A stretch of 35,995 bases of DNA from Alphaproteobacteria bacterium (GCA_016869375.1 VGEH01000032.1:1-35995); one strand, 5' to 3'; counted from the stretch's first letter, positions 1-9,157 are shown. The notes: generated by a model not told the origin, from the letters alone. Made by a program: numbers and translations.

Positions 1-28
1 CAGATGCTCCATCTGCGACCCCGGTCCA

Positions 29-709
29 ATGAGACAAGACGTTGCGTCCTATGGCTCAAATGGATTCGACGCCGCCCAGTTCAATGGTTCATCTGGGAAA
101 TGCGGGTTCACCCTGACCCAGACCTTGTTCGCGATCACGCCCGGACCGGCGGTGCTGCTGACGGTCTCGCACGGCATGAAGTCCGGCTGGGGCGTCTCGC
201 TGAAAGCCGCGCTGGGCGCGCAGGCAGGCAACGGCATCTACTTCCTGCTCTCCGCCGTCGGCCTCGGCGCCATCCTTTCCACCTCCGAGACGCTGTTCCA
301 CATCGTCAAGTATGCCGGAGCCGCCTACCTGATCTATATCGGGATCCGGACGATCTGGCAGTCGACGCGCGCCGCCGAACCGCAACGTGCCTATGCCGGC
401 ATTCTGACCCAGCCCTTCGTCCAGGCCGTGCTGACCCAGCTCGCCAATCCGAAATCGGTGCTGTTCTTCGGCGCGCTGATGCCGCAGTTCATCGATCCGT
501 CAGGCGACCTCTTGTTGCAATACGCGCTGTTCGCCGCCGCCTGCGTGCTCTCCGAGATGCCGGTGCTCGCCGTCTATGGCTGGCTTGCGGCGCAGGGCCG
601 CCGCGCCTTCGTCGGGCCGAAGGTCGCGATCTGGCGCGAGCGTCTTTCCGGCGGTGCGCTGGTCGCGGTCGGCGCCAGCCTCGCCGCGATCAAGCGCTCG
701 GCGCCCTGA
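29..709 (+). CDS. LysE/RhtB-family amino-acid exporter (N-terminus doubtful)
   Basis: Inner-membrane exporter of the LysE/RhtB family, which pumps amino acids or their derivatives out of the cell. The family signature AITPGPAVLLTVSHGMKSGW lies at about residues 35-55, followed by the glycine-rich segment GAQAGNGIYFLLSAVGLGA and further hydrophobic segments typical of the six-helix fold. Length (226 aa) is close to the usual 205-215. The first about 27 residues do not look like a LysE first helix. An ATG at 60 or 84 in another frame gives MVHLGNAG and then hits a stop at 114; joining that to this frame near position 107 would give a normal-looking start. A one-base deletion or sequence error is therefore possible. 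The 3' end overlaps the convergent reductase gene by 20 bp. Substrate cannot be inferred. Confidence 0.8.
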   Translation: MRQDVASYGSNGFDAAQFNGSSGKCGFTLTQTLFAITPGPAVLLTVSHGMKSGWGVSLKAALGAQAGNGIYFLLSAVGLGAILSTSETLFHIVKYAGAAYLIYIGIRTIWQSTRAAEPQRAYAGILTQPFVQAVLTQLANPKSVLFFGALMPQFIDPSGDLLLQYALFAAACVLSEMPVLAVYGWLAAQGRRAFVGPKVAIWRERLSGGALVAVGASLAAIKRSAP

Positions 710-1676
710 GCAGCGTCTTCGCCCGCAGCGCGATCAGCGCGCCGATCACATCGATGGTCGGGGTCGGAACCCCGATCATCCGCGCGATCTCCTGCACCGA
801 GAGGATCAGGCCGTCGGCCTCGATCGGACGGCCGCGCTCGACGTCCTGAAGCGTCGAGCTCTTGAAGCTGCCGAGGCTCTTCATGATGCCGACGCGCTCC
901 TCGACGGAGCCAGGGATGGTGACGCCGAGGGCCTTGGAGACGGCGATTCCTTCCCTCAGCATCGCCATGACCACCTCGCTCGTCTGCGGATGCTCCAGCA
1001 TCTCGATCGAGGTCGCATAGGTGAGCGCGCTCACCGTGTTGCCCGACATGTTGCCGATCAGCTTGTGGCAGATATCGCCGCGGATCGCGGCCGAACCCTG
1101 CATGGTGAGGCCGGGAACCGTCATCTCCCTGACCAGGCGCTCGAGCCTCGGCGTCACTCCACCCTTGGGCTCGCCCAGCACCCAGCGGCCGCCGAAGGAG
1201 TGCGTAATCTCGGCCGGCGCCGTCACCTCGGCGGCGATGTAGAGGACGCAGCCGATGACGCGGTCGATCGGGATGCCGGCGGCGAGGCGACCATCGGGAT
1301 CCAGGGTCGACAGCCGCCGCCCCTCGAGCGCGCCGCCTATGCCTGAGAAGAACCACCAGGGGATACCGTTGAGCGCAGCGACGATCGGCGTCTCCGATCC
1401 GAGCAGAGGTCCGAGCCTCCCGGCAACCTCGCCGAGCGACGGCGCCTTCACCGTCAGGATCACCACGTCCTGGACGCCGGCTTCCTCCGGCGTCGCCGCG
1501 GCCCGGACCGGCGCGGTGAAGCGTTCGTCCTTGGCGATGTAGCTGAGCTGGCCCTTCTCGCGGATCGCGTCCAACTGGCTGCCGCGCGCGATCACCGTCA
1601 CGTCGTGCCCGGCCCTAGCCCAAAGCGCCGCCGCGTGCCCGCCGACCGCGCCGGCGCCATAGATGCAGATTTTCAA
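690..1676 (-). CDS. ketopantoate reductase family protein (PanE/ApbA)
   Basis: NADPH-dependent 2-dehydropantoate 2-reductase family enzyme, the reaction that makes pantoate for pantothenate and CoA. The N-terminus carries the Rossmann dinucleotide motif GAGAVGG at residues 7-13, followed by the family's VILTVKAP strand (about 73-80) and ALNGIPWWF (about 101-109), where PanE enzymes have a conserved Asn. The C-terminal helical domain includes a KLIGNMSGN segment with the Lys and Asn positions expected of the family. Length is 328 aa, normal. The start is TTG at 1676, supported by GGGAG six bases upstream; no ATG fits better. Many alphaproteobacteria carry several PanE paralogues acting on other 2-oxoacids, so pantoate synthesis is not certain. 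It is divergent from argD. Confidence 0.85.
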   Translation of the reverse strand: MKICIYGAGAVGGHAAALWARAGHDVTVIARGSQLDAIREKGQLSYIAKDERFTAPVRAAATPEEAGVQDVVILTVKAPSLGEVAGRLGPLLGSETPIVAALNGIPWWFFSGIGGALEGRRLSTLDPDGRLAAGIPIDRVIGCVLYIAAEVTAPAEITHSFGGRWVLGEPKGGVTPRLERLVREMTVPGLTMQGSAAIRGDICHKLIGNMSGNTVSALTYATSIEMLEHPQTSEVVMAMLREGIAVSKALGVTIPGSVEERVGIMKSLGSFKSSTLQDVERGRPIEADGLILSVQEIARMIGVPTPTIDVIGALIALRAKTLLRAPSA

Positions 1677-1829
1677 TGCCTTCTCCCTGTTCCGGGCCGC
1701 CCCACCTACCGGCCCCGGAGCCCCGGATCAAGCTGGTCGTGCGGTTGACAGGGTCGCGGACCGCCCGGATAGTTGGTGGCTTCCGCCCCCGGCCCATGGT
1801 TCGGGGGCTCATTCTTCCGGGAGCCGACC

Positions 1830-3005
1830 GTGACCGCCGCCGCCGTGATGCCGACCTATGGTCGCTACGATATCGCCTTCGAGAGAGGCGAAGGCCCCTA
1901 TCTCTACGCGACCGACGGCCGACGCTTCCTCGATTTCGCCGCCGGCATCGCCGTCAACGCGCTCGGCCATTCGCATCCGAAGCTGGTCAGGGCCCTGGCC
2001 GATCAGGGCGCCAAGCTCTGGCACGTCTCCAACCTCTACCGCATCCCCGAGCAGGAGAAGCTGGCGGAGAAGCTGACCAAGCACACTTTCGCCGACAAGG
2101 TCTTCTTCTGCAATTCGGGCGCCGAGGCGCTCGAGGGTGCTATCAAGCTCGTGCGCAAGTATCACGACGATACCGGCCATCCTGAGAAGTTCACGGTGAT
2201 CGGCTGCAGCGGCGCCTTCCATGGCCGCACGCTCGCCACCCTCGCCGCCGCCGGAAACGAGAAGTATCTGAAGGGCTTCGATCCGGCTGTTGAAGGCTTC
2301 AAGCAGGTCGCCTTCGGCAATCTGAACGAGCTTCGGGCCGCGATCGACGGCAACACCGCGGCCATCCTGGTAGAGCCAGTGCAGGGCGAGGGCGGCATCA
2401 AGCCGGCGCAGCTCTCCTATCTCCGCGAGCTCCGCAAGATCGCCGACGAGTTCGGCGTGCTGCTCGTCTTCGACGAGGTCCAGTGCGGCATGGGCCGTTC
2501 CGGCAAGCTCTTCGCCCATGAATGGGCGGGCGTCACGCCGGACGTGATGTGCATCGCCAAAGGCCTCGGCGGCGGCTTCCCGGTTGGAGCCTTCATGGCC
2601 ACCGACAAGGCAGCGGTCGGCATGACCGCCGGCACCCATGGCTCGACCTTCGGCGGCAACCCGCTGGCGATGGCGGTCGCGAACGCAGTCATGGACGTGA
2701 TGCTGGAGCCGGGATTCCTCGAGCGCGTCGACAAAATCGCGCGCCTGCTCTGGAAGGAGCTCGAGGGCGTGGTCAAGCGCCACCCGAAGGTGTTCATCGA
2801 GGTGCGCGGCGCCGGGCTCATGGTCGGGCTCCGCTGCCATGTGCCCAATACGCAGCTCGTCGACAAGCTTCGCGAGAACGGCATGCTCACCGTCGGTGCC
2901 GGCGAGAACGTCGTGCGCCTGGTGCCGCCGCTGATCATCGACGAGTCCCATGTCCGCGAGGCGGTCGAGAAGATCGACAAGGCCGCATCGCAGCTCGCCG
3001 CCTGA
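1830..3005 (+). CDS. argD: acetylornithine aminotransferase ArgD
   Basis: PLP-dependent class III aminotransferase that converts N-acetylglutamate semialdehyde to N2-acetylornithine with glutamate as amino donor (arginine biosynthesis, cytoplasm). Visible motifs are the N-terminal MPTYGRYDIAFERGEG, the GIAVNALGHSHP block, CNSGAEALEGAIK that grips the cofactor phosphate, VFDEVQCGMGRSG with the PLP-ring Asp, and IAKGLGGGFPVGA with the Schiff-base Lys. I chose the GTG at 1830 (391 aa) because the protein then starts like other ArgD proteins; the frame is open back to 1773 but that extension looks non-coding. It is the first gene of an argD-argF-hslO operon, with argF 9 bp downstream. Some ArgD proteins also serve as succinyldiaminopimelate aminotransferase. 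Confidence 0.95.
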   Translation: MTAAAVMPTYGRYDIAFERGEGPYLYATDGRRFLDFAAGIAVNALGHSHPKLVRALADQGAKLWHVSNLYRIPEQEKLAEKLTKHTFADKVFFCNSGAEALEGAIKLVRKYHDDTGHPEKFTVIGCSGAFHGRTLATLAAAGNEKYLKGFDPAVEGFKQVAFGNLNELRAAIDGNTAAILVEPVQGEGGIKPAQLSYLRELRKIADEFGVLLVFDEVQCGMGRSGKLFAHEWAGVTPDVMCIAKGLGGGFPVGAFMATDKAAVGMTAGTHGSTFGGNPLAMAVANAVMDVMLEPGFLERVDKIARLLWKELEGVVKRHPKVFIEVRGAGLMVGLRCHVPNTQLVDKLRENGMLTVGAGENVVRLVPPLIIDESHVREAVEKIDKAASQLAA

Positions 3006-3014
3006 CGACGCCCC

Positions 3015-3926
3015 ATGTCGCCCAAGCATTTTCTGGACCTCGACGCGTTCGAGGCGAAGACCCTCCGTTCCATTCTGGACGATGGCGCCCAGATGAAGCG
3101 CGAGCTCAAGGCCGGCAAGCGCACGCGCCAGTTCGAAGGCAAGACGCTGGCGATGATCTTCGAGAAGCCTTCGACCCGCACGCGGGTCAGCTTCGATGTC
3201 GCCATGCGCCAGCTCGGCGGCGAGACCATCATGCTCTCGGCCGCGGAGATGCAGAGCGGCCGCGGCGAGACCCCGGCCGATACCGCGCGCGTGCTCTCCC
3301 GGTACGTCGACGTGATCATGATGCGGACCTTCCAGCCCTGGAAGCTGCACGAGATCGCCCAGTACGCGACAGTGCCGGTGATCAACGGCCTCACCGACAA
3401 CAGCCATCCCTGCCAGCTAATGGCCGATGTCATGACCTTCGAGGAGCATCGCGGCCCGATCAAAGGTAAGGTCGTCACCTGGTCGGGCGACGGCAACAAC
3501 GTCGCCGCCTCCTGGGTGCATGCCGCCGTCCGCTTCGACTTCGAACTCCGCCTCGCCTGCCCGGCCGAGCTCAACCCGCCGGACAATCTGATCCGCTGGG
3601 CCCAGAGCCAGGGCGGCAAGGTCTCGGTGACCGAGGACGCCGATGCCGCCGCGCGCGGCTCGGACTGCGTCGTCACCGATACCTGGGTGTCGATGAACGA
3701 CACGACCCAGGGCGAGACCCGCCACAATCTGCTCGCGCCCTACCGCGTCGACGATCGCCTGATGAAATTGGCCAAGCCCGACGCCATCTTCATGCATTGC
3801 CTGCCGGCTCATCGCGGCGACGAAGTCACCGCCTCGGTGATCGACGGGCCGCAGTCGGTAGTTTGGGACGAGGCGGAGAACCGCCTCCACGTACAGAAGG
3901 CGATACTCTCGTGGTGTCTCTCTTAG
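3015..3926 (+). CDS. argF: ornithine carbamoyltransferase
   Basis: Catalyses carbamoyl phosphate plus ornithine to citrulline in arginine biosynthesis. Motifs of the family are all present: the carbamoyl-phosphate-binding [12 protein letters not shown] at about residues 50-61, the HPCQ motif after [13 protein letters not shown] of the ornithine domain, and the catalytic MHCLPAHRG near the C-terminus. At 303 aa it has the normal length for the anabolic enzyme. It sits 9 bp after argD and one base before hslO, so all three are almost certainly co-transcribed. The biosynthetic pairing with argD favours the anabolic rather than the arginine-deiminase-pathway enzyme. Confidence 0.97.
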   Translation: MSPKHFLDLDAFEAKTLRSILDDGAQMKRELKAGKRTRQFEGKTLAMIFEKPSTRTRVSFDVAMRQLGGETIMLSAAEMQSGRGETPADTARVLSRYVDVIMMRTFQPWKLHEIAQYATVPVINGLTDNSHPCQLMADVMTFEEHRGPIKGKVVTWSGDGNNVAASWVHAAVRFDFELRLACPAELNPPDNLIRWAQSQGGKVSVTEDADAAARGSDCVVTDTWVSMNDTTQGETRHNLLAPYRVDDRLMKLAKPDAIFMHCLPAHRGDEVTASVIDGPQSVVWDEAENRLHVQKAILSWCLS

Positions 3927-3927
3927 G

Positions 3928-4818
3928 ATGGCGTTGAAGGCGGAGACGATCGGTGCCGAGCACACCGACGACGTGGTGCTGCCGTTCCAGATCGATGCCC
4001 TGAACATCCGCGGCCGGATCGCGCGCCTGGGACCGGCGCTCGACACGATCCTCCGCCAGCACGCCTATCCGCGGCCGGTCAGCCGGCTCCTCGGCGAGGC
4101 GCTGGCGCTCACCTCGGCGGTCGGCTCCTCGCTCAAGTTCGACGGCGTCTTCTCGATCCAGGCCAAGGGCAACGGGCCGATCAAGCTGCTCGTCGTCGAC
4201 ATGACCTCGGCGGGGCATCTTCGCGGCTATGCCCAGCTCAGCGGCCGCCCGATCGCCGTCGACGAGCGGCGGCTCGACCAGCTCGTCGGTGAAGGCCAGC
4301 TTGCCTTCACCATCGACCAGGGCCCCGATACCGAGCGCTACCAGGGCATCGTCGCCCTTGGCGAGGACACGCTGGCCGGCGCGGTCGACCACTATTTCCA
4401 GCAATCCGAGCAGCTCAAGACCAAGCTCCTGATGGCTTCCGGCCTCTCGACCGCGTGGCGATCCACGGCACTGATGGTCCAGCGGCTTCCCGGCGAAAGC
4501 CTGGACCCCGATGCCTGGAATCGGACGGAGCACCTGCTTGCCAGCCTGACAGAAGACGAGCTTCTCGACCCCGATCTCAAGGCCGAGGACATCCTCTATC
4601 GACTGTTCCATGCCGAGGGCGTGCGCGTGTTCCGCCCGCGGCCGGTCGAAGCCCGCTGCCGCTGCTCGCGCGAGCGTGCCGAGGGTGCGCTGCGCCTGGT
4701 ACCGGCGACGGAGCTGCCCGAGCTGATGGTCGATGGCCGATTCATCGTCACCTGCCAGTTCTGCAACGCCAGCAACATCTTCTCGGAAGCCGAGGTCCAG
4801 GCGCTGCGGGCGAGCTGA
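3928..4818 (+). CDS. hslO: Hsp33 redox-regulated chaperone
   Basis: Cytoplasmic holdase chaperone switched on by oxidation. The C-terminal zinc-binding redox switch is visible as CRCS and, after about 27 residues, CQFC, giving the four-Cys tetrad of Hsp33. Upstream are family blocks such as HAYPRPVSRLLGEALALT and the GYAQLSG segment. Length 296 aa is normal. The ATG lies one base after the argF stop, so it is likely translated by coupling; the same argD-argF-hslO order is familiar from other alphaproteobacteria. The 110 bp after it hold no gene. Confidence 0.95.
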   Translation: MALKAETIGAEHTDDVVLPFQIDALNIRGRIARLGPALDTILRQHAYPRPVSRLLGEALALTSAVGSSLKFDGVFSIQAKGNGPIKLLVVDMTSAGHLRGYAQLSGRPIAVDERRLDQLVGEGQLAFTIDQGPDTERYQGIVALGEDTLAGAVDHYFQQSEQLKTKLLMASGLSTAWRSTALMVQRLPGESLDPDAWNRTEHLLASLTEDELLDPDLKAEDILYRLFHAEGVRVFRPRPVEARCRCSRERAEGALRLVPATELPELMVDGRFIVTCQFCNASNIFSEAEVQALRAS

Positions 4819-4928
4819 CTCGCCTTCGCGGTACCAGGGTGTGATATTTCTGTTGTGCTCTCCCGAGTGCCGTTGAACGCCCGGGCTGCGGCGTTACATG
4901 TCGCTCACACACCGAGACGAGGCCACGC

Positions 4929-5522
4929 ATGTCCCTGTTCAGGAAGCTCGCTCTTCTCGCCGTCGTCGTTCTTCCGGCCTGCGCGGCACCGGCGCCGGTG
5001 CGCCTTCCCGACATGACCTTCACCGACCGGCCGCGCTTCCTGATGGATGTCGCCAATGTCCAGGTCGTCGACCAGTACCAGCCGCCCTTCCGGCTGCCCA
5101 ATATCGAGCATCAGGTGGTGGTGCCGCCCGCGCGCGCCATCGAGCGCTGGGCGCGCGACCGGCTGGTCCCGGTCGGCAACAGCGGCGTCGCGATCGTCAC
5201 CGTCAAGGATGCACGCATGCTTGAGCATTCGCTGCGCGTGACGCCGGGCGTGCAGGGCGTGTTCACCAAGGAGCAGGCGGCGCGCTACGAGGTCATCGTC
5301 GAGGCAACGGTCGCGGTACGGCCCGGCTCCGGCAACATGCCGAGCGACGCCATCGCGACCGCTAGGGCCGAACGGAGCCGCACCGTCGCCGAAGGCATCT
5401 CGCCGAACGAGCTCGACCGCGTGCATTACGAGCTGGTCGAGGGCGTGATGCGCGATCTCGATCAGCAGCTTGACACCAATATCCGGCGCTTCCTTGTCGG
5501 CTATATACGCGAGATCCGCTAG
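4929..5522 (+). CDS. putative lipoprotein of unknown function
   Basis: I do not recognise a named family. The N-terminus is a lipoprotein signal peptide: positive MSLFRK, hydrophobic LALLAVVVLPA, then a lipobox LPAC with the Cys at about residue 18. The residue after Cys is Ala rather than Asp, which would favour outer-membrane sorting. The mature part is about 180 aa and mixes beta-rich and amphipathic segments; it ends with a helical segment, DLDQQLDTNIRRFLVGYI. The ATG at 4929 has GAGG about seven bases upstream. The stop TAG shares the palindrome CTAG with the stop of the convergent deacetylase-family gene. The two genes are not in one operon, so context gives no function. Confidence 0.75.
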   Translation: MSLFRKLALLAVVVLPACAAPAPVRLPDMTFTDRPRFLMDVANVQVVDQYQPPFRLPNIEHQVVVPPARAIERWARDRLVPVGNSGVAIVTVKDARMLEHSLRVTPGVQGVFTKEQAARYEVIVEATVAVRPGSGNMPSDAIATARAERSRTVAEGISPNELDRVHYELVEGVMRDLDQQLDTNIRRFLVGYIREIR

Positions 5523-6538
5523 CGCTCGAAGGCCGAGAGGAAGGCGACCGCGTTCGGTCCGAGACTGGCGGCGAGATAGCCGCCTTCCTGGATCAGGATC
5601 GCCGGCAGCCCGAGCGCCTCGATCGCCACTGCGATCCGCCGGAACCCTTCGGTCGAAATCTTGAGCACGCCCAGCGGATCGTCCGCCGCCGCATCGAAGC
5701 CGAGCGAGATCAGCAGGACTTCCGGCTGGAAGGCCCGGATGCGATCGAGCGCGCGGGACAGCGCACTCAGATATGCATCGTCGCCGGTCCCAGGCGGCAG
5801 CGGCAGGTTGAAGGTCGCGCCGGCCCCGGCATCGGCGCCGGTCTCTTCCGCATAGCCAGCATAGAACGGATAGTAGACAGCTGGATCCGCGTGCAGCGAG
5901 ACGAACAGCACGTCAGGCCGGCGCCAGAAGATTCCTTGCGTACCGTTCCCGTGATGCACGTCGACATCCAGGATGGCGACGCGGCCCTTCGCCCTGGCCG
6001 CAACCTCGGCCGCGACCGCGACGTTGTTGAGCAGGCAGAAGCCTCCCGCCTGATCGGCATATGCGTGATGGCCAGGCGGGCGACAGAGCCCATAGGCGGC
6101 ACGTTCGCCGGCGACCACGGCCTCGGTCGCCGACAACGCGCAGTCCACGGCAGCGAGGGCGCCCATCCAGGTGCCCTCGCCGACCGGGCAGGCGGTGTCG
6201 GCCACGTACCATCCGGCCTGCGCCACCGGATGCGCGCGCAGCGTCGCCATGTTCCGGCCCGGGTGAACGTTCGGCACGATCTCGGCTGAGGCGCCCGGCA
6301 ATCCCTGCCACGCCCGGTACCCGTCCTTCAGGAAGGCGAGATAGCCCGCATCGTGAACCGCCTCGACCGCGGCGGTGCCATGTTGCTTCGGCGTCTCGAT
6401 GCGATGGCCGGCTGCGCTCAGCGCCTTGAGCAGCACCTCGGCCCGCTCCGGCTTCTCGGGGCTGTCGACGACCTTGCCGCGGAAGATGAAGCTCTTCGGG
6501 TCGTGGCGGAGATGATCGGGGGAATAGAAGACGCGCAT
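5519..6538 (-). CDS. histone deacetylase / acetylpolyamine amidohydrolase family protein
   Basis: Zinc-dependent deacetylase of the arginase/deacetylase superfamily. The active-site blocks are intact: RPPGHHA with the paired His residues, GGFCLLNNVAVAA, the zinc-binding DVDVHHGNGT, SLGFDAAADDPLG with the second zinc Asp, and EGGYLAASLG near the C-terminus with the catalytic Tyr region. Length is 339 aa. The N-terminal MRVFYSPDHLRHDPKSF and the EKPERAEVLL segment are like bacterial acetylpolyamine amidohydrolases. Likely substrates are acetylated polyamines or other small acetyl-amines; this is family inference. It overlaps the convergent lipoprotein gene by 4 bp and is divergent from the amidohydrolase gene at 6601. 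Confidence 0.9.
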   Translation of the reverse strand: MRVFYSPDHLRHDPKSFIFRGKVVDSPEKPERAEVLLKALSAAGHRIETPKQHGTAAVEAVHDAGYLAFLKDGYRAWQGLPGASAEIVPNVHPGRNMATLRAHPVAQAGWYVADTACPVGEGTWMGALAAVDCALSATEAVVAGERAAYGLCRPPGHHAYADQAGGFCLLNNVAVAAEVAARAKGRVAILDVDVHHGNGTQGIFWRRPDVLFVSLHADPAVYYPFYAGYAEETGADAGAGATFNLPLPPGTGDDAYLSALSRALDRIRAFQPEVLLISLGFDAAADDPLGVLKISTEGFRRIAVAIEALGLPAILIQEGGYLAASLGPNAVAFLSAFER

Positions 6539-6600
6539 GCAGCGGGAGTATCCGATGGCCTCGCGCCCGCTACAATGGGCCGGCTGCCAGGGGAGAGGCG

Positions 6601-7842
6601 ATGAAGCGCAACCTCGCGATCGACGGCGACCGGCTCTGGAAGAGCCTGATGGAGATGGCGAAGATCGGCGCCACGGCCAAGGGCGGGAACGCGCGCCTGG
6701 CCGCGACCGACCTGGATCGCGAGGGCCGCGATCTCTTCGTCTCCTGGGCCAAGGAGGCGGGCTGCACCGTCTCGGTCGATCGCATCGGCAACGTCTTCAT
6801 CCGGCGCCCCGGCCGAGATGGGAACCGCCCGCCGGTCGTCACCGGAAGTCATCTCGATACGCAGCCCACGGGCGGGCGCTTCGACGGCGTCTATGGCGTG
6901 CTCGCCGGGCTCGAGGTCGTCCGCACCCTCAACGACCACGGCATCGAGACCGAGGCGCCGATCGAGGTCGCGGTCTGGACCAATGAAGAAGGCTCGCGCT
7001 TTTCGCCGGCGATGATGGGTTCCGGCGTCTTCGCCGGAGTGTGGCCGGTCGAGGAGATCGAGGCCAAACAAGACATCGACGGCAGGCGCCTCGGCGACGA
7101 GCTGAAGCGCATCGGCTACGCTGGCGACGCGAAGGTCGGCGGCCGGCCTTTCACCGCCTATTTCGAGGCGCATATCGAGCAAGGCCCGATCCTGGAGGCC
7201 GAGGGCAAGACCGTCGGCGTGGTGACAGGCGCGCAGGGTCAGCGCTGGTACGAGATCACGGTCACCGGGCAGGAAGCCCATGCCGGCCCGACGCCGATGC
7301 CGCGGCGCAAGGACGCGCTGGTCGGCGCATCGCGCATGATCGACGCGGTCAACCGCATCGGGCTCGCGCATCTGCCCTACGCCTGCGCCACCGTCGGCTT
7401 CATCCAGTCGAGCCCGAACAGTCGCAACACGATCCCGGGCAAGGTCTTCTTCACCGTCGACTTCCGTCACCCCGACGATTCGACGCTTTCCGAAATGGAC
7501 CGCGAGCTGAAGCGGGTCTGCCGCGAGATCGCGCATGCCTCCGGCCTCACGGTCGAGATCAAGGATTTCTGGTACTTCCCGCCGACGCCCTTCGATGCCG
7601 CCTGCGTCGATGCCTTGCGCAAGGCGACCGAGCGGCTGGGCTACCCCTCGCGCGAGATCGTCTCGGGCGCCGGCCACGATGCCGTCTATGTCGCGCGCGT
7701 GGCGCCGACGGCGATGATCTTCGTGCCCTGCGAGAACGGCATCAGCCACAACGAGGTCGAGAACGCGAAGCCGGAGGATCTTACTGCCGGCTGCAACGTG
7801 CTCTTGAGCGCGATGCTCGAAAAGGCAGTAACTACGACCTGA
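6601..7842 (+). CDS. M20-family N-carbamoyl-amino-acid hydrolase / allantoate amidohydrolase-like
   Basis: Metal-dependent amidohydrolase of peptidase family M20, hydantoinase/carbamoylase branch. Members hydrolyse N-carbamoyl-L-amino acids, ureidopropionate or allantoate. Metal-binding and catalytic blocks are visible: GSHLDTQPTGGRFDG, WTNEEGSRFSPAMMGS, FEAHIEQGPILE, the dimerisation-domain Arg/Asn segment NSRNTIPGKV, and the C-terminal SGAGHDAVY and GISHNEVE. Length 413 aa is normal. The ATG follows a clear GGGGAGAGG ribosome site. No purine or pyrimidine catabolic genes lie nearby, so the substrate is open. It overlaps the 3' end of the convergent murA by 11 bp. Confidence 0.9.
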   Translation: MKRNLAIDGDRLWKSLMEMAKIGATAKGGNARLAATDLDREGRDLFVSWAKEAGCTVSVDRIGNVFIRRPGRDGNRPPVVTGSHLDTQPTGGRFDGVYGVLAGLEVVRTLNDHGIETEAPIEVAVWTNEEGSRFSPAMMGSGVFAGVWPVEEIEAKQDIDGRRLGDELKRIGYAGDAKVGGRPFTAYFEAHIEQGPILEAEGKTVGVVTGAQGQRWYEITVTGQEAHAGPTPMPRRKDALVGASRMIDAVNRIGLAHLPYACATVGFIQSSPNSRNTIPGKVFFTVDFRHPDDSTLSEMDRELKRVCREIAHASGLTVEIKDFWYFPPTPFDAACVDALRKATERLGYPSREIVSGAGHDAVYVARVAPTAMIFVPCENGISHNEVENAKPEDLTAGCNVLLSAMLEKAVTTT

Positions 7843-9157
7843 CCATCCGGCCACCGAGCTGGGTCAGCCTGGCGACGATCGCGTCGTAGCCGCGATCGAG
7901 GTGGTCGAGGCCGGCCAGCACGGTCTCGCTTTCGGCCGCGAGGCCGGCGATCAGCAGAGCCGCCGCGGCTCGCACGTCGGTTCCGGTCACCGACGCACCG
8001 GTCAGCCTGGGCACGCCGCGGATCACCGCGGTCGAGCCGCGGACGACGATGTTGGCTCCCATCTTCCGGAGCTCATCGACGTGGCGGAAGCGCTGGTCGA
8101 AGATTGTCTCGGTGATGCTGCTGGCGCCGTCCGCCAGCGTCAGCATCGCCATGATCGGCGCCTGCAGGTCGGTTGCCACGCCCGGATAGGGCTGGGTTAC
8201 GAGATCGATGCCGTTGAGCCGGTCGCCGGTCCGGCGGGCGATGATCAGCCCGTCGCCGCTGTCCTTGAGGGTGATGCCAGCCGACTCGAGCGCCGGCGCC
8301 GCCGCGCCGAGAAGCGCGCGATTGGCATTGCTGATCGTGATCTCGCCGCCGGTCATGGCCGCAACGCAGGCGACGGTCCCGATCTCGATGCGGTCCGGCA
8401 TCACGCGATGGACGACGCCAGCAAGCGGCAGGCCGCCATGGATCACCAGCATGTCCGTGCCGATGCCGTCGATCTTGGCGCCCATGCCGGTCAGGCAGTA
8501 GGCGAGATCGGCGATCTCCGGCTCCAGCGCCGCGTTGCGCAGCACGGTCGGTCCGTCGGCCAGCACGGCGGCCAGCATCAGGTTCTCGGTCGCGCCGACG
8601 GAGACTCGCGGGAAGACGTATTCGGTGCCTTTGAGGCCGTTCGGCGCTCGCGCCCTGACGACGCCGTCGACGATCTCGACCGTGGCGCCCATCGCGCGGA
8701 AGCCCGCGAGGTGGAAGTCGATGCCGCGGAGCCCGATCGCATCGCCGCCGGGCATCGGTATGTCGGCCTCGCCAGTGCGCCCCAGAAGAGCGCCCATCAG
8801 CAGGACCGAGGCCCGCATGCGGCGGACCAGCTCGGCATCGATCGCACCGGCGCGGGCGCGGTCGGCCGACATGGTCAAGGACAACCCATCGCCGGTATTC
8901 GACCATTGGAGGCCGACGCCGAGGCTCTGGAGCAGCGCTGAGAGGATGGCGACGTCGAGGCTGGCCGGCAGGCCGCGGAGGGTGACGAGGTGGGGCGTCA
9001 GCAGGCCAGCCACCATCAAGGGGAGCGCCGCGTTCTTGGCGCCGCTCACCTCGTAACGGCCGTTCAGGGGGACGCCGCCCTGGATCGTCAGCCGGTCGCC
9101 GCGGACCGCCTGCCACCAGGGAGCTGCCGAAGCGATCGAAGCCTGCGCGCGCGACAT
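7832..9157 (-). CDS. murA: UDP-N-acetylglucosamine 1-carboxyvinyltransferase, Asp-type active site
   Basis: EPSP-synthase-fold enzyme that transfers enolpyruvate from PEP to UDP-GlcNAc, the first committed step of peptidoglycan synthesis. Family blocks are present: SGAKNAALPL with the catalytic Lys at 41, RMRASVLLMGALLGR, YPGVATDLQAP with the conserved Asp, and DVRAAAALLIAGLAA with the PEP-contacting Arg. In the active-site loop, where most bacteria have PGGC, this protein reads MPGGDAIGLRGIDFHL with Asp at residue 139 (codon at 8741-8743). Asp here is known from Mycobacterium and Chlamydia MurA and gives intrinsic fosfomycin resistance. The 441-aa protein has about 20 extra N-terminal residues. 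It lies 47 bp after ctaA on the same strand and may be a second MurA copy. Confidence 0.93.
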   Translation of the reverse strand: MSRAQASIASAAPWWQAVRGDRLTIQGGVPLNGRYEVSGAKNAALPLMVAGLLTPHLVTLRGLPASLDVAILSALLQSLGVGLQWSNTGDGLSLTMSADRARAGAIDAELVRRMRASVLLMGALLGRTGEADIPMPGGDAIGLRGIDFHLAGFRAMGATVEIVDGVVRARAPNGLKGTEYVFPRVSVGATENLMLAAVLADGPTVLRNAALEPEIADLAYCLTGMGAKIDGIGTDMLVIHGGLPLAGVVHRVMPDRIEIGTVACVAAMTGGEITISNANRALLGAAAPALESAGITLKDSGDGLIIARRTGDRLNGIDLVTQPYPGVATDLQAPIMAMLTLADGASSITETIFDQRFRHVDELRKMGANIVVRGSTAVIRGVPRLTGASVTGTDVRAAAALLIAGLAAESETVLAGLDHLDRGYDAIVARLTQLGGRMVRS

